DNA from: Megachile rotundata
Taxonomy: Eukaryota; Arthropoda; Insecta; Hymenoptera; Megachilidae
Direction: 5' to 3'
NCBI RefSeq assembly: GCF_050947335.1
Contig: NW_027473584.1
Coordinates: forward strand, 154,534-218,533
Length of the DNA stretch: 64,000 nucleotides
Shown: positions 26,956-40,849 of the stretch, piece by piece
Numbering within the stretch: the first letter of the stretch is position 1
Layout of the letters: every line of letters begins with the position of its first letter
Translations under genes and position numbers: made by a program
The notes under the pieces: generated by a model
Database searches by the model: none
Told to the model about the DNA's origin: nothing
Seen by the model: the letters and a program-made list of their open reading frames with translations, nothing else

Positions 26956-29330
26956 TTATGCTTATATGATCGATAGAAAGACAATTGCTATACTTATTGC
27001 TCTTACTATTGTCAAGCTAACTCATATTATTAGCCATATTATGCTTATATGATCGATTGAACGAAGATTACTGTACTTATTACACTTATTATTACCAATC
27101 TAACTCATATTATTAGCCATATTATGCTTATATTATCGATAGAACGACATATACTATGCTTGTTACTCATATTATTATCAATCTAACTCATATCATTCGC
27201 CATATTATGCTTATATGATCGATTGAACGACAATTACTATACTTGTTACTCTTACTATTATCAATCTAACTCATATTATTAGCCATATTATGCTTATATG
27301 ATCGATTGAACGAAGATTACTGTACTTATTACTCTTATTATTATCAATCTAACTCATATTATTAGCCATATTATGCTTATATGATCGATTGAACGACAAT
27401 TACTATACTTGTTACTCTTATTATTATCAATCTAACTCATATTATTAGCCATATTATGCTTATATGATCGATTGAACGACAATTTCTATACTTGTTACTC
27501 TCATTATTATCAATCTAACTCATATTATTAGCCATATTATGCTTATATGATCGATAGAACGACAATTACTATACTTGTTACTCTTATTATTATCAATCTA
27601 ACCCATATTATTAGCCATATTATGCTTAAGTGATCGATAGAGCGACAATTACTATACTTATTACTCTTATTATTATCAATCTAACTCATATTATTAGCCA
27701 TATTATGCTTATATGATCGATTGAACGACAATTACTACACTTATTCCTGTTACTATTATCAATCTAACTCATATTATTGGCCATATTATGCTTATATGAT
27801 CGATAGAATGACAATTACTATACTTATTACTCTTACTTTTACCAATCTAACTCATATTATTAGACATATTATGCTTATATGATCGATTGAACGACAATTA
27901 CTATACTTGTTACTCTTACTATTATCAATCTAACTCATATTATTAGCCATATTATGCTTATATGATCGATTGAACGAAGATTACTGTACTTATTACTCTT
28001 ATTATTACCAATCTAACTCATATTATTAGCCATATTATGCTTATACTATCGATAGAACGACAATTACTTTACTTGTTACTCTTACTATTATCAATCTAAC
28101 TCATATTATTGGCCATATTATGCTTATATGATCGATTAAACGAGGATTACTGTACTTACTACTCTTATTATTACCAATCTAACTCATATTATTAGCCATA
28201 TTATGCTTATATTATCGATAGAACGACAATTACTATACTTGTTACTCTTATTATTATCAATCTAACTCATATTATTAGCCATATTATGCTTATATGACCG
28301 ATTGAACGACAATTTCTAAACCTGTTACTTTAATTATTATCAATCTAACGCATATTATTAGCCATATTATGCTTATATGATCGATAGAATGACAATTACT
28401 ATACTTATTACTCTTACTATTATCAATCTAACTCATATTATTAGCCATATTATGCTTATATGATCGATAGAAAGACAATTGCTATACTTATTGCTCTTAC
28501 TATTGTCAAGCTAACTCATATTATTAGCCATATTATGCTTATATGATCGATTGAACGAAGATTACTGTACTTATTACACTTATTATTACCAATCTAACTC
28601 ATATTATTAGCCATATTATGCTTATATTATCGATAGAACGACATATACTATGCTTGTTACTCATATTATTATCAATCTAACTCATATCATTCGCCATATA
28701 ATGCTTATATGATCGATTGAACGACAATTACTATACTTGTTACTCTTACTATTATCAATCTAACTCATATTATTAGCCATATTATGCTTATATGATCGAT
28801 TGAACGAAGATTACTGTACTTATTACTCTTATTATTATCAATCTAACTCATATTATTAGCCATATTATGCTTATATGATCGATTGAACGACAATTACTAT
28901 ACTTGTTACTCTTATTATTATCAATCTAACTCATATTATTAGCCATATTATGCTTATATGATCGATTGAACGACAATTTCTATACTTGTTACTCTCATTA
29001 TTATCAATCTAACTCATATTATTAGCCATATTATGCTTATATGATCGATAGAACGACAATTACTATACTTGTTACTCTTATTATTATCAATCTAACCCAT
29101 ATTATTAGCCATATTATGCTTAAGTGATCGATAGAGCGACAATTACTATACTTATTACTCTTATTATTATCAATCTAACTCATATTATTAGCCATATTAT
29201 GCTTATATGATCGATTGAACGACAATTACTACACTTATTCCTGTTACTATTATCAATCTAACTCATATTATTGGCCATATTATGCTTATATGATCGATAG
29301 AATGACAATTACTATACTTATTACTCTTAC
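26956..29330 (+). repeat. 18-monomer tandem duplication
   Basis: The series GAAAGACAATTGC, GTCAAGCTAAC, TTACACTTATT, CGACATATACTATGC, CATATCATTCGCC through TAAGTGATCGATAGAGCG begins at 26976 and again at 28470, 1494 bp (18 monomers) apart. The second copy departs near 29,340, and a later marker (CCTGTTACTTTAATT, 28321 and 29649) is only 16 monomers apart, so two monomers were lost. The series itself also occurs near 3.0-3.9 kb and 13.9-14.7 kb. Confidence 0.78.
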
Positions 29331-29339
29331 TTTTACCAA

Positions 29340-30600
29340 TCTAACTCATATTATTAGCCATATTACGCTTATACTATCGATAGAACGACAATTACTTTAC
29401 TTGTTACTCTTACTATTATCAATCTAACTCATATTATTGGCCATATTATGCTTATATGATCGATTAAACGAGGATTACTGTACTTACTACTCTTATCATT
29501 ACCAATCTAACTCATATTATTAGCCATATTATGCTTATATTATCGATAGAACGACAATTACTATACTTGTTACTCTTATTATTATCAATCTAACTCATAT
29601 TATTAGCCATATTATGCTTATATGACCGATTGAACGACAATTTCTAAACCTGTTACTTTAATTATTATCAATCTAACGCATATTATTAGCCATATTATGC
29701 TTATATGATCGATAGAATGACAATTACTATACTTATTACTCTTACTATTATCAATCTAACTCATATTATTAGCCATATTATGCTTATATGATCGATTGAA
29801 CGAAGATTACTGTACTTATTACTCTTATTAATATCAATCTAACTCATATTATTGGCCATATTATGTGGATATGATCGATAGGACGACAATTACTATACTC
29901 ATTACTCTTATTATTATCAATCTAACTCATATTATTAGCCATATTATGCTTATATGATCGATTGAACGACAATTACTATACTTGTTACTCTCATTATTAT
30001 CAATCTAGCTCATATTATTAGCCATATTATGCTTATATTATCGATAGAACGACAATTGCTATACTTGTCACTCTTATTATTATCAATCTAACTCATATTA
30101 TTAGCCATATTATGCTTACATGATCAATTGAACGACAATTTCTAAACCTGTTACTTTCATTGTTATAAATCTAACTCATATTATTAGCCATATTATGCTT
30201 ATACTATCGATAGAACGACAATTACTTTACTTGTTACTCTTACTATTATCAATCTAACTCATATTATTGGCCATATTATGCTTATATGATCGATTGAACG
30301 AGGATTACTATACCTGTCACTCTTATTATTATCAATCTAACTCATATTATTAGCCATATGATGCTTAAATTATCGATAGAACGACAATTACTGTACTTGT
30401 TACTCTTATTATTATCAATCTAACTCATATTACTAGCCATATTATGCTTATATGATCGATTGAGCGACAATTCCTATACTTGTTACTCTCATTATTATCA
30501 ATCTAACACATATTATTAGCCATATTATGCTTATATGATCGATAGAACGACAATTACTATACTTATTACTCTTATTATTATCAATCTAACTCATATTATT
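29340..30600 (+). repeat. Third copy of the segment first seen at 4450-5700
   Basis: The markers GATTAAACGAGG, TTAATTATTA, GTGGATATG, GATCAATTGAACG and CATATGATGCTTAAATT (30359) follow the order at 22.2-23.5 kb, at an offset of 7137 bp. The match ends near 30,600. Confidence 0.7.
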
Positions 30601-31283
30601 AGCCATATTATTCCTATATGATCGATTGAACGACAATTACTACACTTATTACTGTTACTATTATCAATCTAACTCATATTATTAGCCATATTATGCTTAT
30701 ATGATCGATTGAACGACAATTACTATACTTGCTACTCTCATTATTATCAATCTAACTCATATTATTAGCCATATAATGCTTATATGATCGATAGAACGAC
30801 AATTGCTATACTTGTTACTCTTATTATTATCAATCTAACTCATATTATTAGCCATATTATGCTTATATGATCGATTGAACGACAATTACTATACTTGTTA
30901 CTCTTATTATTATCAATCTAACTCATATTATTAGCCATATTATGCTTATATGATCGATTGAACGACAATTTCTATACTTGTTACTCTCATTATTATCAAT
31001 CTAACTCATATTATTAGCCATATTATGCTTATATGATCGATAGAACGACAATTACTATACTCATTACTCTTATTATTATCAATCTAACTCATATTATTAG
31101 CCATATAATGCTTATACTATCGATAGAACGACAATTAGTTTACTTGTTACTCTTACTATTATCAATCTAACTCATATTATTGGCCATATTATGCTATATG
31201 ATCGATTGAACGAGGATTACTATACTTGTTACTCTTATTATTATCAATCTAACTCATATTATTAGCCATATTATGCTTATATG
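30600..31283 (+). repeat. Ordinary satellite monomers, including an 82-bp variant
   Basis: This stretch holds about eight monomers in regular register, including CATATAATGCTTATAC and the fifth TGCTATATG 82-bp monomer at 31192. From about 31.0 kb it follows the order of 25.3 kb at an offset of 69 monomers less one base. Nothing other than satellite is present. Confidence 0.75.
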
Positions 31284-33108
31284 ATCGATTGAACGACAAT
31301 TTCTATACTTGTTACTCTCATTATTATCAATCTAACTCATATTATTAGCCATAATATGCTTATATGATCGATTGAACGAAGATTACTGTACTTATTACTC
31401 TTATTATTACCAATCTAACTCATATTATTAGCCATATTATGCATATATTATCGATAGAACGACAATTACTATACTTGTTACTCTTATTATTATCAATCTA
31501 ACTCATATTATTAGCCATATTATGCTTATATGATCGATTGAACGACAATTTCTATACTTGTTACTCTTACTTTTATCAATCTAACTCATATTATTAGCCA
31601 TATTATGCTTATATGATCGATAGAACGACAATTGCTATACTTGTTACTCTTATTGTTATCAATCTAACTCATACTATTAGCCATATTACGCTTATATGAT
31701 CGATTGAACGAAGATTACTGTACTTATTACTTTTATTATTATCAATCTAACTCATATTATTAGCCATATTATGCTTATATGATCGATTGAACGACAATTA
31801 CTATACTTATTACTCTTATTATTATCAATCTAACTCATATTATTAGCCATATTATGCTTATATGATCGATAGAACGACAATTACTATACTTATTACTCTT
31901 ATTAATATCAATCTAACTCATATTATTGGCCATATTATGTGGATATGATCGATAGGACGACAATTACTATACTCATTACTCTTATTATCATCCATCTAAC
32001 TCATATTATTAGCCATATTATGCTTATATGATCGATAGAACGACAATTACTATACTTATTACTCTCATTATTATCAATCTAACTCATATTATTAGCCATA
32101 ATATGCTTATATGATCGATTGAACGAAGATTACTGTACTTATTACTCTTATTATTACCAATCTAACTCATATTATTAGCCATATTATGCTTATATGATCG
32201 ATTGAACGACAATTTCTATACTTGTTACTCTCATTATTATCAATCTAACTCATATTATTAGCCATATTATGCTTATATGATCGATTGAACGAAGATTACT
32301 GTACTTATTACTCTTATTATTACCAATCTAACTCATATTATTAGCCATATTATGCATATATTATCGATAGAACGACAATTACTATACTTGTTACTCTTAT
32401 TATTATCAATCTAACTCATATTATTAGCCATATTATGCTTATATGATCGATTGAACGACAATTTCTATACTTGTTACTCTTACTTTTATCAATCTAACTC
32501 ATATTATTAGCCATATTATGCTTATATGATCGATAGAACGACAATTGCTATACTTGTTACTCTTATTGTTATCAATCTAACTCATACTATTAGCCATATT
32601 ACGCTTATATGATCGATTGAACGAAGATTACTGTACTTATTACTTTTATTATTATCAATCTAACTCATATTATTAGCCATATTATGCTTATATGATCGAT
32701 TGAACGACAATTACTATACTTATTACTCTTATTATTATCAATCTAACTCATATTATTAGCCATATTATGCTTATATGATCGATAGAACGACAATTACTAT
32801 ACTTATTACTCTTATTAATATCAATCTAACTCATATTATTGGCCATATTATGTGGATATGATCGATAGGACGACAATTACTATACTCATTACTCTTATTA
32901 TCATCCATCTAACTCATATTATTAGCCATATTATGCTTATATGATCGATAGAACGACAATTACTATACTTATTACTCTCATTATTATCAATCTAACTCAT
33001 ATTATTAGCCATAATATGCTTATATGATCGATTGAACGAAGATTACTGTACTTATTACTCTTATTATTACCAATCTAACTCATATTATTAGCCATATTAT
33101 GCTTATAT
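31283..33108 (+). repeat. 11-monomer tandem duplication (2 x 913 bp)
   Basis: Two adjacent 913-bp blocks (11 monomers each) meet near 32,196. They share ATGCATATATTATCG, ATTACGC (31688 and 32601), TTAATATC with GTGGATATG, and TTATCATCCATC in the same places. They differ at very few bases, for example CATAATATG against CATATTATG near the start of each copy. A third copy begins at about 33,109 and departs within one monomer or so. Confidence 0.85.
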
Positions 33109-33689
33109 GATCGATTGAACGACAATTTCTATACTTGTTACTCTCATTATTATCAATCTAACTCATATTATTAGCCATATTATGCTTATATGATCGATAG
33201 AACGACAATTACTATACTTGTTACTCTTATTATTATCAATCTAACCCATATTATTAGCCATATTATGCTTAAGTGATCGATAGAGCGACAATTACTATAC
33301 TTATTACTCTTATTATTATCAATCTAACTCATATTATTACCCATATTATGTTTATATGATCGATAGAACGACAATTACTATACTTATTACTCTTATTAAT
33401 GTCAATCTAACTCATATTATTGGCCATATTATGTGGATATGATCGATAGGACGACAAGTACTATACTCATTACTCTTACTATTATCAATCTAACTCATAT
33501 TATTAACCATATTATGCAGATATGATCGATAGAACGACAATTACTATACTTATTACTCTTGCTGTTATCAATCTAACTCATATTATTAGCCATATTATGC
33601 TTATATGATCGATTGAACGAGGATTACTGTACTTATTACTCTTATTATTACCAATCTATCTCATATTATTAGCCATATTATGCTTATAT

Positions 33690-36680
33690 TATCGATAGAA
33701 CGACAATTACTATACTTGTTACTCTTATTATTATCAATCTAACTCATATTATTAGCCATATTATGCTTATATGATCGATTGATCGACAATTTCTATACTT
33801 GTTACTCTCATTATTATCAATCAAACTCATATTATTAGCCATATTATGCTTATATGATCGATAGAACGACAATTACTATACTTGTTACTCGTATTATTAT
33901 CAATCTAACTCATATTATTGGCCATATTATGCTTGTATGATCGATTCAACGAGGATTACTGTACTTATTACTCTTATTATTACCAATCTGTCTCATATTA
34001 TTAGCCATATTATGCTTATATTATCGATAGAACGACAATTACTATAATTGTTACTCTTATTATTATCAATCTAACTCATATTATTAGCCATATAATGCTT
34101 ATATGTTCGATAGAACGACAATTGCTATACTTGTTACTCTTATTATTATCAATCTAACTCATATTATTAACCATATTATGCTTATATGATCGATTGAACG
34201 AAGATTACTGTACTTATTACTCTTATTATTATCAATCTAACTCATATTATTAGCCATATTATGCTTATATGATCGACTGAACGACAATTTCTATACTTGT
34301 TACTCTCATTAATATCAATCAAACTCATATTATTAGCCATATTATGCTTATATGATCGATAGAACGAAGATTACTGTACTTATTACTCTTATTATTACCA
34401 ATCTAACTCATATTATTAGCCATATTATGCTTATATTATCGATAGAACGACAATTACTATACTCATTACTCTTATTATTATCAATCTAACTCATATTATT
34501 AGCCATATTATGCTTATACTATCGATAGAACGACAATTACTTTACTTGTTACTCTTACTATTATCAATCTAACTCATATTATTGGCCATATTATGCTTAT
34601 ATGATCGATTGAACGAGGATTACTGTACTTATTACACTTATTATTACCAATCTAACTCATATTATTAGCCATATTATGCTTATATTATCGATGGAACGAC
34701 AATTACTATACATGTTACTCTTATTATTATCAATCTTACTCATATTATTAGCCATATTATGCTTATATGATCGATTGAACGACAATTTCTAAACCTGTTG
34801 CCTTCATTATTATCAATCTAACTCATATTATTAGCCATATTATGCTTATATGATCGATAGAACGACAATTACTATACTTATTACTCTTGCTGTTATCTAT
34901 CTAACTCATATTATTAGCCATATTATGCTTATATGATCGATTGAACGAGGATTTCTGTACTTATTACTCTTATTATTACCAATCTAACTCATATTATTAG
35001 TCATATTATGCTTATATGATCGATAGAACGACAATTACTATACTCATTACTCTTATTATTATCAATCTAACTCATATTATTAGCCATATTATGCTTATAC
35101 TATCGATAGAACGACAATTACTTTACTTGTTACTCTTACTATTATCAATCTAACTCATATTATTGGCCATATTATGCTTATATGATCGATTGAACGAAGA
35201 TTACTGTACTTATTACTCTTATTATTATCAATCTAACTCATATTATTAGCCATATTATGCTTATATGATCGATTGATCGACAACTTCTATACTTGTTACT
35301 CTCATTATTATCAATCAAACTCATATTATTAGCCATATTATGCTTATATGACCGATAGAACGACAATTACTATACTTGTTACTCGTATTATTATCAATCT
35401 AACTCATATTATCGGCCATATTATGCTTGTATGATCGATTCAACGAGGATTACTGTACTTATTACTCTTATTATTACCAATCTGTCTCATATTATTAGCC
35501 ATATTATGCTTATATTATCGATAGAACGACAATTACTATAATTGTTACTCTTATTATTATCAATCTAACTCACATTATTAGCCATATAATGCTTATATGT
35601 TCGATAGAACGACAATTGCTATACTTGTTACTCTTATTATTATCAATCTAACTCATATTATTAACCATATTATGCTTATATGATCGATTGAACGAAGATT
35701 ACTGTACTTATTACTCTTATTATTATCAATCTAACTCATATTATTAGCCATATTATGCTTATATGATCGACTGAACGACAATTTCTATACTTGTTGCTCT
35801 CATTAATATCAATCAAACTCATATTATTAGCCATATTATGCTTATATGATCGATAGAACGAAGATTACTGTACTTATTACTCTTATTATTACCAATCTAA
35901 CTCATATTATTAGCCATATTATGCTTATATTATCGATAGAACGACAATTACTATACTCATTACTCTTATTATTATCAATCTAACTCATATTATTAGCCAT
36001 ATTATGCTTATACTATCGATAGAACGACAATTACTTTACTTGTTACTCTTACTATTATCAATCTAACTCATATTATTGGCCATATTATGCTTATATGATC
36101 GATTGAACGAGGATTACTGTACTTATTACACTTATTATTACCAATCTAACTCATATTATTAGCCATATTATGCTTATATTATCGATAGAACGACAATTAC
36201 TATACATGTTACTCTTATTATTATCAATCTTACTCATATTATTAGCCATATTATGCTTATATGATCGATTGAACGACAATTTCTAAACCTGTTGCCTTCA
36301 TTATTATCAATCTAACTCATATTATTAGCCATATTATGCTTATATGATCGATAGAACGACAATTACTATACTTATTACTCTTGCTGTTATCTATCTAACT
36401 CATATTATTAGCCATATTATGCTTATATGATCGATTGAACGAGGATTTCTGTACTTATTACTCTTATTATTACCAATCTAACTCATATTATTAGTCATAT
36501 TATGCTTATATGATCGATAGAACGACAATTACTATACTCATTACTCTTATTATTATCAATCTAACTCATATTATTAGCCATATTATGCTTATACTATCGA
36601 TAGAACGACAATTACTTTACTTGTTACTCTTACTATTATCAATCTAACTCATATTATTGGCCATATTATGCTTATATGAT
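33690..36680 (+). repeat. 18-monomer tandem duplication, right-domain type
   Basis: The CCAATCTGTCTC monomer lies at 33983 and 35477, exactly 1494 bp (18 monomers) apart. Around each copy the order GATTGATCGAC, AATCAAACTC, ACTCGTATTATT, ATGTTCGATAG, GATCGACTG, TACATGTTACTC and CCTGTTGCC is the same. Small differences exist, such as ACAATTTC against ACAACTTC and TATTGGCC against TATCGGCC. The second form is the one that recurs at 48.9, 52.0 and 54.2 kb. Confidence 0.82.
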
Positions 36681-39600
36681 CGGTTGAACGAGGATTACTG
36701 TACTTATTACTCTTATTATTACCAATCTATCTCATATTATTAGCCATATTATGCTTATATTATCGATAGAACGACAATTACTATACTTGTTACTCTTATT
36801 ATTATCAATCTAACTCATATTATTGGCCATATTAAGTGGATATGATCGATAGGACGACAATTACTATACCCATTACTCTTATTATTATCAATCTAACTCA
36901 TATTATTAGCCATATTAAGCTTATATGATCGATAGAACGACAATTACGATACTTATTACTCTTATTATTATCAATCTAACTCATATTATTAGCCATATTA
37001 TGCTTATATGATCGATAGAACGACAATTACTATACTTATTACTCTTATTAATATCAATCTAACTCATATTATTGGCCATATTATGCTTATATGATCGATT
37101 GAACGATAATTACTATACTTGTTACTCTCATTATTATCAACCTAACTCATATTATTAGCCATATAATGCTTATATGATCGATAGAACGACAATTGCTATA
37201 CTTGTTACTCTTATTATTATCAATCTAACTCATATTATTAGCCATATTATGCTTATACTATCGATAGAACGACAATTACTTTACTTGTTACTCTTACTAT
37301 TATCAATCTAACTCATATTATTGGCCATATTATGCTTATATGATCGATTGAACGAGGATTACTGTACTTATTACACTTATTATTACCAATCTAACTCATA
37401 TTATTAGCCATATTATGCTTATATTATCGATAGAACGACAATTACTATACATGTTACTCTTATTATTATCAATCTTACTCATATTATTAGCCATATTATG
37501 CTTATATGATCGATTGAACGACAATTTCTAAACCTGTTGCCTTCATTATTATCAATCTAACTCATATTATTAGCCATATTATGCTTATATGATCGATTGA
37601 ACGAGGATTTCTGTACTTATTACTCTTATTATTACCAATCTAACTCATATTATTAGTCATATTATGCTTATATGATCGATAGAACGACAATTACTATACT
37701 CATTACTCTTATTATTATCAATCTAACTCATATTATTAGCCATATTATGCTTATACTATCGATAGAACGACAATTACTTTACTTGTTACTCTTACTATTA
37801 TCAATCTAACTCATATTATTGGCCATATTATGCTTATATGATCGGTTGAACGAGGATTACTGTACTTATTACTCTTATTATTACCAATCTATCTCATATT
37901 ATTAGCCATATTATGCTTATATTATCGATAGAACGACAATTACTATACTTGTTACTCTTATTATTATCAATCTAACTCATATTATTGGCCATATTAAGTG
38001 GATATGATCGATAGGACGACAATTACTATACCCATTACTCTTATTATTATCAATCTAACTCATATTATTAGCCATATTAAGCTTATATGATCGATAGAAC
38101 GACAATTACGATACTTATTACTCTTATTATTATCAATCTAACTCATATTATTAGCCATATTATGCTTATATGATCGATAGAACGACAATTACTATACTTA
38201 TTACTCTTATTAATATCAATCTAACTCATATTATTGGCCATATTATGCTTATATGATCGATTGAACGATAATTACTATACTTGTTACTCTCATTATTATC
38301 AACCTAACTCATATTATTAGCCATATAATGCTTATATGATCGATAGAACGACAATTGCTATACTTGTTACTCTTATTATTATCAATCTAACTCATATTAT
38401 TAGCCATATTATGCTTATACTATCGATAGAACGACAATTAGTTTACTTGTTACTCTTACTATTATCAATCTAACGCATATTATTGGCCATATTATGCTTA
38501 TATGATCGATTGAACGATGATTACCGTACTTATTACTCTTATTATTACCAATCTAACTCATATTATTAGCCACATTATGCTTATCTTATCGATAGAACGA
38601 CAATTACTATACTTGTTACTCTTATTATTACCAATCTAACTCATATTATTAGCCATATTATGCTTAAATTATCGATAGAACGACAATTACTGTACTTGTT
38701 ACTCTTATTATTATCAATCTAACTCATATTATTAGCCATATTATGCTTATATGATCGATTGAACGACAATTACTATACTTGTTACTCTCATTATTATCGA
38801 TCTAACTCATATTATTAGCCATATAATGCTTATATGATCGATAGAATGACAATTACTATACTTATTACTCCTACTTTTATGAATCTAAATCATATTATTA
38901 GCCATATTATGCTTATATGATCGATTGAACGAAGACTACTGTACTTATTACTCTTATTATTATCAATCTAACTGATATTATTTGCCATATTATGCTTATA
39001 TGATCGATAGAACGACAATTACTATACTTATTACTCTTATTATTACCAATCTAACTCATATTATTAGCCATATTATGCTTATATTATCGATAGAACGACA
39101 ATTACTTTACTTGTTACTCTTACTATTATCAATCTAACTCATATTATTGGCCATATTATGCTTATATGATCGGTTGAACGAGGATTACTGTACTTATTAC
39201 TCTTATTATTACCAATCTATCTCATATTATTAGCCATATTATGCTTATATTATCGATAGAACGACAATTACTATACTTGTTACTCTTATTATTATCAATC
39301 TAACTCATATTATTGGCCATATTAAGTGGATATGATCGATAGGACGACAATTACTATACCCATTACTCTTATTATTATCAATCTAACTCATATTATTAGC
39401 CATATTAAGCTTATATGATCGATAGAACGACAATTACGATACTTATTACTCTTATTATTATCAATCTAACTCATATTATTAGCCATATTATGCTTATATG
39501 ATCGATAGAACGACAATTACTATACTTATTACTCTTATTAATATCAATCTAACTCATATTATTAGCCATATTATGCTTATATGATCGATTGAACGACAAT

Positions 39601-40340
39601 TTCTATACTTGTTACTCTCATTATTATCAATCTAACTCATATTATTAGCCATATTATGCTTATATGATCGATAGAACGACAATTACTATACTCATTACTC
39701 TTATTATTATCAATCTAACTCATATTATTAGCCATATTATGCTTATACTATCGATAGAACGACAATTACTTTACTTGTTACTCTTACTATTATCAATCTA
39801 ACTCATATTATTGGCCATATTATGCTTATATGATCGATTGAACGAGGATTACTGTACTTATTACTCTTATTATTACCAATCTAACTCATATTATTATCCA
39901 TATTATGCTTATATTATCGATAGAACGACAATTACTATACTTGTTACTCTTATTATTATCAATCTTACTCATATTATTAGCCATATTATGCTTATATGAT
40001 CGATTGAACGACAATTTCTAAACCTGTTACTTTCATTATTATCAATCTAACTCATATTATTAGCCATATTATGCTTATATGATCGATAGAACGACAATTA
40101 CTATACTTATTACTCTTGCTGTTATCTATCTAACTCATATTATTAGCCATATTATGCTTATATGATCGATTGAACGAGGATTACTGTACTTATTACTCTT
40201 ATTATTACCAATCTATCTCATATTATTAGCCATATTATGCTTATATTATCGATAGAACGACAATTACTATACTTGTTACTCTTATTATTATCAATCTAAC
40301 TCATATTATTAGCCATATTATGCTTATATGATCGATTGAT
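36680..40340 (+). repeat. Irregular 14-16-monomer HOR cluster
   Basis: The marker TTAAGTGGATATG lies at 36834, 37996 and 39324, spaced by 14 and 16 monomers. Around each, the order is GATCGGTTGAACG, CCAATCTATCTC, TTAAGTGG, TACCCATTACTC, CATTAAGCTT and ATTACGATAC. The blocks differ by gain or loss of one or two whole monomers. A separate set (CCTACTTTTATGAATC, TTTGCCATATT) appears first near 38.87 kb. Confidence 0.72.
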
Positions 40341-40849
40341 CGACAATTTCTATACTTGTTACTCTCATTATTATCAATCAAACTCATATTATTAGCCATA
40401 TTATGCTTATATGATCGATAGAACGACAATTACTATACTTGTTACTCGTATTATTATCAATCTAACTCATATTATTGGCCATATTATGCTTGTATGATCG
40501 ATTCAACGAGGATTACTGTACTTATTACTCTTATTATTACCAATCTGTCTCATATTATTAGCCATATTATGCTTATATTATCGATAGAACGACAATTACT
40601 ATAATTGTTACTCTTATTATTATCAATCTAACTCATATTATTAGCCATATAATGCTTATATGATCGATTGAACGACAATTTCTAAACCTGTTGCCTTCAT
40701 TATTATCAATCTAACTCATATTATTAGCCATATTATGCTTATATTATCGATGGAACGACAATTACTATACATGTTACTCTTATTATTATCAATCTTACTC
40801 ATATTATTAGCCATATTATGCTTATATGATCGATTGAACGACAATTTCT

